Below are positions 6,382 to 10,690 of a stretch of 10,690 nt of DNA, in pieces. This DNA comes from Leptolyngbyaceae cyanobacterium SM1_3_5 (lineage in GTDB: Bacteria; Cyanobacteriota; Cyanobacteriia; Elainellales; Elainellaceae): NCBI GenBank assembly GCA_012031475.1, contig JAAUTJ010000103.1, forward strand, positions 1 through 10,690, read 5' to 3'. The notes beneath the pieces were generated by a model that had not been told where the DNA came from, made no database searches, and saw only the letters and a list, made by a program, of their open reading frames with translations. The translations under genes and the position numbers were made by a program. Numbering within the stretch: the first letter of the stretch is position 1; each line of letters starts with the position of its first letter.

Positions 6382-6462
6382 TTAGCCTTGTGCCCAAAAA
6401 TCGATCACACGATCGATCGCCGCCAAATTCGTGATCGGCGAAGTATCACTGACAATAATCAC
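6382..6462 (-). pseudogene. N-terminal remnant of a PIN-domain (DUF3368-like) toxin
   Basis: From a GTG at 6462 the minus strand reads VIIVSDTSPITNLAAIDR, then VIDFWAQG and a TAA at 6384-6382. The opening (I)IVSDTSPITNLAAI is the characteristic first strand and helix of DUF3368/PIN-type ribonuclease toxins, with the first catalytic aspartate in SDTS. Intact members have about 150 residues; only about 18-20 typical residues remain here before an unrelated end. No continuation of the PIN fold (second and third acidic residues) was found in any minus-strand frame down to 6060. The start overlaps the stop of the upstream antitoxin fragment (ATGTGATT), the coupling expected of a type II toxin-antitoxin operon. 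It is almost certainly inactive. Confidence 0.62.
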
Positions 6463-6524
6463 ATTAAATTTATCGCCTGCAAGGTTTGCAGATCTGACTC
6501 AAAATCTTTCAGATGGTTGCGATG
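6459..6524 (-). pseudogene. C-terminal remnant of the cognate antitoxin (UPF0175-like)
   Basis: Immediately upstream of the PIN remnant, the minus strand reads HRNHLKDFESDLQTLQAINL, one Met and a TGA at 6461-6459. This looks like the C-terminal tail of cyanobacterial UPF0175-type antitoxins, which commonly precede DUF3368/PIN toxins and end in a DFExDLxTL-like segment. The body of the antitoxin, including its DNA-binding part, is missing: upstream the frame runs straight into the hemL terminator and then a stop. The stop overlaps the toxin start by two bases. The assignment relies on a 21-residue tail plus context, so it is moderately secure only. Confidence 0.48.
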
Positions 6525-6559
6525 AAAAAACCGTAGAGAGCGCATCCCTCTACGGTTTT
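6525..6559 (-). terminator. Rho-independent terminator of hemL
   Basis: AAAACCGTAGAG (6527-6538) pairs perfectly with CTCTACGGTTTT (6548-6559) around a 9-base loop. On the minus strand the stem is followed by a run of T (complement of AAAAAA at 6525-6530). It lies about 20 bases after the hemL stop. The A/T flanks on both sides would also allow bidirectional use. Confidence 0.85.
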
Positions 6560-6578
6560 CCGTTGATCAACCCGCGAA

Positions 6579-7880
6579 TTACAGTCCAGACATGACTTCA
6601 CGGGCAGCAGCGATCGTGCGATCGATATCTTCGTCCGTGTGAGCCAGCGAGGTAAATCCGGCCTCAAATTGGGACGGGGCGAGATAAACGCCGCGCTCTA
6701 ACATGCCGCGATGGAAGCGTCCAAACTTGTTGAGGTCTGAGTGCTTGGCATCTTCGTAGCTGTGGACAGGCCCCTCGGTGAAGAAGAAGCCAAACATGCC
6801 GCTGATGTTGCCGCCGCAGGCTGCGTGTCCCGTTTCTTTTGCCGCCTGAAGTAGACCATCAGAGAGCTTTTTGGTGATGCGCTCTAGCTGTTCGTAGGTG
6901 TTCGATCGCTGCAACAGTTCCAGCGTCTTGATTCCCGCCGTCATCGCGAGGGGATTTCCCGACAGCGTTCCCGCCTGATACATGGGACCAGCCGGAGCCA
7001 CCATCGCCATGATGTCGCGCCGTCCGCCATACGCGCCGACGGGCAAACCGCCGCCGATGATTTTGCCCAAGGTGGTGAGATCGGGCGTGACACCGAATTT
7101 TTGCTGGGCACCGCCGTAAGCAATCCGAAATCCGGTCATCACTTCATCAAAAACCAGCAGTGCGCCATATTCACGAGTCAGTTCGCGCAGCCCTTCAAGG
7201 AATCCAGCATCCGGGGGAATGAATCCAGCATTGCCGACGATCGGCTCCAAAATCACGCCTGAAACCTGATCGGGATTTTCCTCAAACAGCGATCGCACCG
7301 CCTGCAAGTCGTTGTACGGCGCAGTCAGCGTATTCGCCGTTGTCGATTTCGGTACTCCGGGCGAGTCGGGCAGTCCCAAGGTGGCAACGCCCGATCCGGC
7401 CTTGACCAAAAACATGTCGGCATGACCGTGATAGCAGCCTTCAAATTTAATCAGCTTGTCGCGTCCGGTAAAGGCTCGCATCAAGCGCAAGACAGCCATG
7501 CAAGCCTCAGTTCCCGAATTGACGAAGCGCACCATTTCGATGCTCGGCACGGCATCGATCACCATTTCGGCCAAGACATTTTCGAGGTAGCAGGGTGCGC
7601 CAAAGCTCGTGCCTTTTTCAAGCACATCATGCAGGGCTTGCGTCACTTCCGGGTGCGCGTGACCGCAAATTGCAGGTCCCCAAGAGCCGATGTAGTCAAT
7701 ATATTCGTTGCCGTCTACGTCCCAAATGTGCGACCCTTTGACGCGATCGAACACGATCGGCTGGCCGCCCACCGACTTGAACGCTCGAACGGGGGAGTTC
7801 ACGCCTCCGGGCATCAGCTTTTGGGCAGCGGCAAAAATTTCTTCTGATCGGGTGGTTTTTAACGTGGCAGTGTTGACCAA
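6579..7880 (-). CDS. hemL: Glutamate-1-semialdehyde 2,1-aminomutase
   Basis: HemL is a PLP enzyme that converts glutamate-1-semialdehyde to 5-aminolevulinate, the last step of the C5 pathway feeding haem, chlorophyll and phycobilin synthesis. Diagnostic segments are EIFAAAQKLMPGGVNSPVRA near the N-terminus, RFVNSGTEACMAVLRL and GCYHGHADMFLVKAGSGVAT in the cofactor domain. They are followed by VFDEVMTGFRIAYGG, then the Schiff-base lysine in TLGKIIGGGLPVGAYGG (about residue 273) and YQAGTLSGNPLAMTAG. All are intact and very close to Synechococcus HemL as I recall it. The start is the TTG at 7880 (MVNTATLKTTRSEEIF): AGGAG lies six bases before it, and this gives 433 residues, the usual cyanobacterial length. 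An ATG at 7934 would add 18 unconserved residues. The gene sits alone, with a terminator just after it and a 168-base leader. A TAGAAT (7953-7948) could be a -10 box, but no good -35 accompanies it. Confidence 0.97.
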   Translation of the reverse strand: MVNTATLKTTRSEEIFAAAQKLMPGGVNSPVRAFKSVGGQPIVFDRVKGSHIWDVDGNEYIDYIGSWGPAICGHAHPEVTQALHDVLEKGTSFGAPCYLENVLAEMVIDAVPSIEMVRFVNSGTEACMAVLRLMRAFTGRDKLIKFEGCYHGHADMFLVKAGSGVATLGLPDSPGVPKSTTANTLTAPYNDLQAVRSLFEENPDQVSGVILEPIVGNAGFIPPDAGFLEGLRELTREYGALLVFDEVMTGFRIAYGGAQQKFGVTPDLTTLGKIIGGGLPVGAYGGRRDIMAMVAPAGPMYQAGTLSGNPLAMTAGIKTLELLQRSNTYEQLERITKKLSDGLLQAAKETGHAACGGNISGMFGFFFTEGPVHSYEDAKHSDLNKFGRFHRGMLERGVYLAPSQFEAGFTSLAHTDEDIDRTIAAAREVMSGL

Positions 7881-7886
7881 AACACG

Positions 7887-7891
7887 CTCCT
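7887..7891 (-). promoter_or_regulatory. Shine-Dalgarno AGGAG selecting the TTG start of hemL
   Basis: The plus strand CTCCT reads AGGAG on the minus strand, with a six-base spacer to the TTG codon at 7880. No comparable site stands at a proper distance before the ATG at 7934, where GAAGG lies almost against the codon. Confidence 0.7.
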
Positions 7892-8048
7892 CAGTAGGGT
7901 TATGACGGCGAAGTGCATCTCGCCAAAGTTGCATCCTTCATTATCCTATTCTAGAGAGAGGGTCGTCTGCTCCGTTGATTTCTCTTAGCAGTTCTTGGAA
8001 GGCAAAAAGCTGGACAACTCCGCGATCGCTGCTGGCATCCATCTCCCA

Positions 8049-10562
8049 TCAGACAGGCTGGAGCGATCGAATAAATCGCTGAAGCTGGCGGCTTTCCATT
8101 TCCAAAACGCGCCGCGCAAAATCGCGATCGGCATCCAATAAATCATCAAAGGTATCGACAGGAAGGGCGAGAATTCGAGTCGATTCGCTGTCAGCCACGA
8201 TCGTATTTCTCGATTCGCTGTGCGCCAACACTTCAAGTTCATCCAGCGTTTGACCAGGGCGCAAGTTTTCGACTCGCTTTTCCTGATTGTCGAGGTGGAA
8301 GTAAATTTTTGCATCGCCTTCCACCAGCAACAGCAACTCGCGACAGGTATCGCCCGCTTCGGTAATCATTTCTCCGGCTTTGTAGCTGCGAATGGTGGCG
8401 CGATCGCTCAGCGCCATCAAAGTTTCGCTGTGCAGCCGATGGAAGAAATCGCTGTTGAATAAGTACACGACTTTCTCTAGCTTGGGAAAAGCCGTCAGCG
8501 GCGGATGAGCATCGAGCGAACCGATTAACTGCGCGGTTTGCTGCACGAGAGGCGCGATCGATTCGTGACGGAAATTAACGGCGATCGCTTTACTTTCAGC
8601 CGGATCAAGCTGAGCGATTACAAACAAACCTCCAGCTTGAATCAGCGGGTTTTGATCTTGCAGCAGTGCTTGAAGATGCACCAGAATTTCAGCGGGCGCA
8701 GCTTCAACTGAACAGGCAGCGGGCTGTTCGTTGATCTGAGTAAGCGGTTGCAAAACTTCAGGATGCAGGCGATCGCGCCAATCTTCAGCTTCTAGTAATT
8801 CTACCAGTACGGCTGAGTGAAGCTGACCAAAAGCGCGAGCCAGATCGATCGCAGTGGGATCGTTTTTCAGCATCACTAATGCTTCTAAAATGCTGCGAAC
8901 AATCAGTTCCGTTTTGTGGTGAATGCTTTCGCACAGCAGCGTCAATACGGCGCGATGTTCTCGCAAAATCGGCTGATTTAAGGCGCGGTAGGATGCAATG
9001 AGACCGGGAAGCTGGGCAATCAAAAATTCGGTGCGACGGACGATCGCGGCTTCCGGTGAAAGCCCGCTTAAGATCCAAGCTTCTTCTTGGGGCGTAATCG
9101 AATATTGCCGACGTAAGTTGCTGATTTCTGACGAATCTTGCTGAATGAATTGATTGACATCGGGCTGGCGTTGCTGAAGTGACACGAGCCGTTCGAGCGA
9201 TCGACGGTAGCCATTCAATCGAATTTGATTCTCTAGATTGCGCTGGCGATCGGGGTTCAGCAGTTCGGGATCTTCAACACCCAATTCTTCCAAAACCTGA
9301 CGGTGTTCATCGTCGGTAATTCCTAGCTCTTGCCGCATCTGCTGAAGCACACCGAGACTGCTGGAATAGTTGACGTACCCTTCTTCTAACGCTTCACGAA
9401 CGACACCTTTGTAGGCTTGATGTCGCTTTTCTTTGGTGAAGCCCGGAAGCACTTTGGCGAGTACGTAAACTTCATGGGTGTTGAGGTCGCCGATCGATCG
9501 ACCTTCCAAAAACTGCGGCACATCAAGCTGCAATTTCTCAAGCTGCTTGCGAAATCGACTTGCCAAACTTTCACGCGAATAAAGGTCAGGACTGCGCCGC
9601 CAAGTTTTGTAAGCCCAAAGCGTACTCAGCAAAACTAATCCGAGTTCGTAGGTGTATTGAATCCACAAAGGTAATAGCTGAATCAGCGGACGCCCCCCAA
9701 AGATAAAAAAGAAATTGAAGATAAAAAAGGTGCAAACGGTGAAGATGCGGTGGCGAATCACTTCGGGAGATAGGTTGAGTTTGCGGCGATGTGTGTCGGC
9801 TTTGAGGCGCTTTTCGAGGCGGCGACCGAGCCAATAGGCGATCGCTGTGAACGCCCCCAAAGTTAGCGGCACAGCGACAATTTTTGGAACATTAATCGGC
9901 TGACCGAATAGATAGAAACCCGGATCAAACAGCGAGGCAAGCTGATCGGGCTGTCTTGCCCAAGCGCCCGAAAAGTAATAGCTCCAACTGCCCGCGTAGA
10001 GATAATAATAGACAAAATAGCCGATGACTAACCCGACATAGCCGTAGTATAAAAACGATTCTTCAGGCTGCTTCAAGCCATCCCAATACGATCGCTCTGA
10101 GTCGATATCGATGCAGGGATTTTGGCAGGCAACGCAGGCGCTTTGTTCTTTACCGTCGGGTAATACAGTGCGACACATCGATTGCGTAATCGTTGAATCA
10201 TTCATGTGCGCTTTGTTGCTGAACAGTCCGCCCGGTTCGCTGTAGATTTTTTGGACAGGAGCCATTGGACAAAAATATTGACACCAGGATTTTCCGCCAT
10301 AGAAATAGCCGACGGCGATCGCTGCCCCGATCGTAAACAGCAGCCATCCGGCTAATACCAATCGATCGGCATTAAAAAACAGAATGCGTCCGCACAATCC
10401 GATAAATAGCCAGCCGAACTGGAGGTAAAGATAGTTTTTGCCCAGCCAAGAATCCGGTTTAACTTTGGCAAGTTCATAGCGAACCTTTCCAGTTTTCGGA
10501 TTCTCGCGCTTAAACTGCCTTTGCCAGCCGATCGCTCTGGGAATTTGTGACAGAAATGCTGG
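8049..10562 (-). CDS. Membrane 4Fe-4S (NapH/CcoG-like) protein with C-terminal cNMP-binding domain, 5'-truncated
   Basis: This large multidomain protein has about 837 residues in the window, with its start missing. Numbering from the codon at 10397, a membrane helix (~13-33) leads to CQYFCP (C39, C43), typical of NapH/CcoG-type polyferredoxin membrane proteins. C75 and then CVACQNPC (C88, C91, C95) follow, and together these could ligate one or two iron-sulfur clusters. More membrane helices lie at about 115-135, 170-190, 218-235 and 245-263. From ~265 to ~630 it is soluble and helical, with a repeated pattern around ELGITDDEH (~357-365) and YSITPQEE further on. The last ~140 residues form a Crp-like cyclic-nucleotide-binding fold (YKAGEMITEAGD, LLLLVEGDAKIYF), with DELEVLAHSESRNT at the phosphate-binding cassette; its Glu and Arg are kept, but the usual leading Gly is Asp. 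No helix-turn-helix follows. It probably links membrane redox state to a nucleotide or similar signal, but its function is unknown. The frame stays open upstream into foreign-looking sequence. Confidence 0.78.
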   Translation of the reverse strand, partial: PAFLSQIPRAIGWQRQFKRENPKTGKVRYELAKVKPDSWLGKNYLYLQFGWLFIGLCGRILFFNADRLVLAGWLLFTIGAAIAVGYFYGGKSWCQYFCPMAPVQKIYSEPGGLFSNKAHMNDSTITQSMCRTVLPDGKEQSACVACQNPCIDIDSERSYWDGLKQPEESFLYYGYVGLVIGYFVYYYLYAGSWSYYFSGAWARQPDQLASLFDPGFYLFGQPINVPKIVAVPLTLGAFTAIAYWLGRRLEKRLKADTHRRKLNLSPEVIRHRIFTVCTFFIFNFFFIFGGRPLIQLLPLWIQYTYELGLVLLSTLWAYKTWRRSPDLYSRESLASRFRKQLEKLQLDVPQFLEGRSIGDLNTHEVYVLAKVLPGFTKEKRHQAYKGVVREALEEGYVNYSSSLGVLQQMRQELGITDDEHRQVLEELGVEDPELLNPDRQRNLENQIRLNGYRRSLERLVSLQQRQPDVNQFIQQDSSEISNLRRQYSITPQEEAWILSGLSPEAAIVRRTEFLIAQLPGLIASYRALNQPILREHRAVLTLLCESIHHKTELIVRSILEALVMLKNDPTAIDLARAFGQLHSAVLVELLEAEDWRDRLHPEVLQPLTQINEQPAACSVEAAPAEILVHLQALLQDQNPLIQAGGLFVIAQLDPAESKAIAVNFRHESIAPLVQQTAQLIGSLDAHPPLTAFPKLEKVVYLFNSDFFHRLHSETLMALSDRATIRSYKAGEMITEAGDTCRELLLLVEGDAKIYFHLDNQEKRVENLRPGQTLDELEVLAHSESRNTIVADSESTRILALPVDTFDDLLDADRDFARRVLEMESRQLQRFIRSLQPV

Positions 10563-10685
10563 AATTTTAGTATTCTCATTAATTTCACACTTCCATCTAT
10601 ATGCTACCGCGTGAAAGTTAGTTGAAGAATATATTACTGGAAGTTTTCCAAATAGCTTTAGCGCAATATCATAACCAATAGTTGA
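10563..10685 (-). pseudogene. Fragment of a phosphoglucose/phosphomannose-isomerase-like SIS domain fused in frame at the window edge
   Basis: Directly after a TGA (10688-10686), the minus strand reads STIGYDIALKLFGKLPVIYS, then STNFHAVAYRWKCEINENTK and IPAF, running without a break into the iron-sulfur protein. KLPVIYSS, AYRWK and INEN-K-PAF are hallmarks of the second SIS lobe of bifunctional phosphoglucose/phosphomannose isomerases, where the family would continue with a PE-x(3)-HNE segment. Here it changes abruptly to LSQIPRAIGWQRQF, which belongs to the membrane protein. GC falls from about 50% (10501-10560) to about 30% (10571-10690) at the same point. I infer a junction near 10550-10565 between DNA of different origins, perhaps from a low-GC bacterium such as a candidate-phylum organism. 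The exact breakpoint is uncertain. Confidence 0.6.
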
Positions 10686-10690
10686 TCAAA

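Noticed and set aside
7985..8314. Minus-strand open frame extending past the end of the iron-sulfur protein gene
   Set aside because: Most of it is an out-of-frame shadow of the cNMP-binding domain, and it has no domain pattern of its own.
10352..10588. Minus-strand 78-residue open frame beginning MKLMRILKF
   Set aside because: It is out of frame with the membrane protein, whose own frame is open and protein-like across the same stretch.
1..10690. CRISPR array, tRNA, rRNA or insertion sequence
   Set aside because: I saw no regularly spaced repeats, cloverleaf sequence, rRNA segment, transposase or paired terminal repeats. The only frequent repeat is the HIP1 octamer, a genome-wide cyanobacterial motif.

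Overview
The centre of the window is ordinary cyanobacterial chromosome. The palindrome GCGATCGC (HIP1) and its GATCG core recur throughout it. The gene content fits: a CrtO-type carotenoid ketolase, glutamate-1-semialdehyde aminomutase of the cyanobacterial type, and several short families I associate with filamentous cyanobacteria. GC content is intermediate in this core. Both extreme ends look foreign. Bases 1-240 are about 68% GC by hand count and encode part of a proteobacterial-looking UvrC. The last ~125 bases are about 30% GC and encode part of a sugar-phosphate-isomerase-like SIS domain. The simplest reading is a short assembled contig with chimeric ends, although an in vivo origin is not excluded.

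Left block (about 245-2331, + strand): four tightly overlapping genes run rightward. They are a small hypothetical protein, a short lipoprotein with an M23-like beta-fold (broken by a 1-base deletion), a GNAT acetyltransferase, and a secreted proline-rich protein with a conserved C-terminal domain. Two ATGA stop/start overlaps imply translational coupling. Their stop meets, on the opposite strand, the stop of a DUF924 gene (2328-2941) that carries a 1-base homopolymer deletion.

Middle block (2942-6578, - strand): a perfect inverted repeat containing two HIP1 sites probably ends a two-gene operon. That operon runs leftward from a zinc-dependent medium-chain dehydrogenase to a CrtO-type beta-carotene ketolase. 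Upstream of it lies about 600 bases without an intact gene. This gap holds a decayed toxin-antitoxin pair (the tail of an antitoxin overlapping the head of a PIN-domain toxin) and the hemL terminator.

Right block (6579-10562, - strand): hemL, committed to tetrapyrrole (chlorophyll, bilin, haem) synthesis, has a TTG start chosen by a good Shine-Dalgarno sequence. Upstream of it is a large membrane protein that combines NapH/CcoG-like iron-sulfur cysteine motifs, several membrane helices, a long helical region and a C-terminal cyclic-nucleotide-binding domain. Its N-terminus is missing at the right-hand join.

The genes do not form one obvious system. The most interesting architecture is the membrane iron-sulfur/cNMP-binding protein. 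The most consequential observations for a user are the two foreign ends and the small indels, all of which lie in the first ~2.6 kb.
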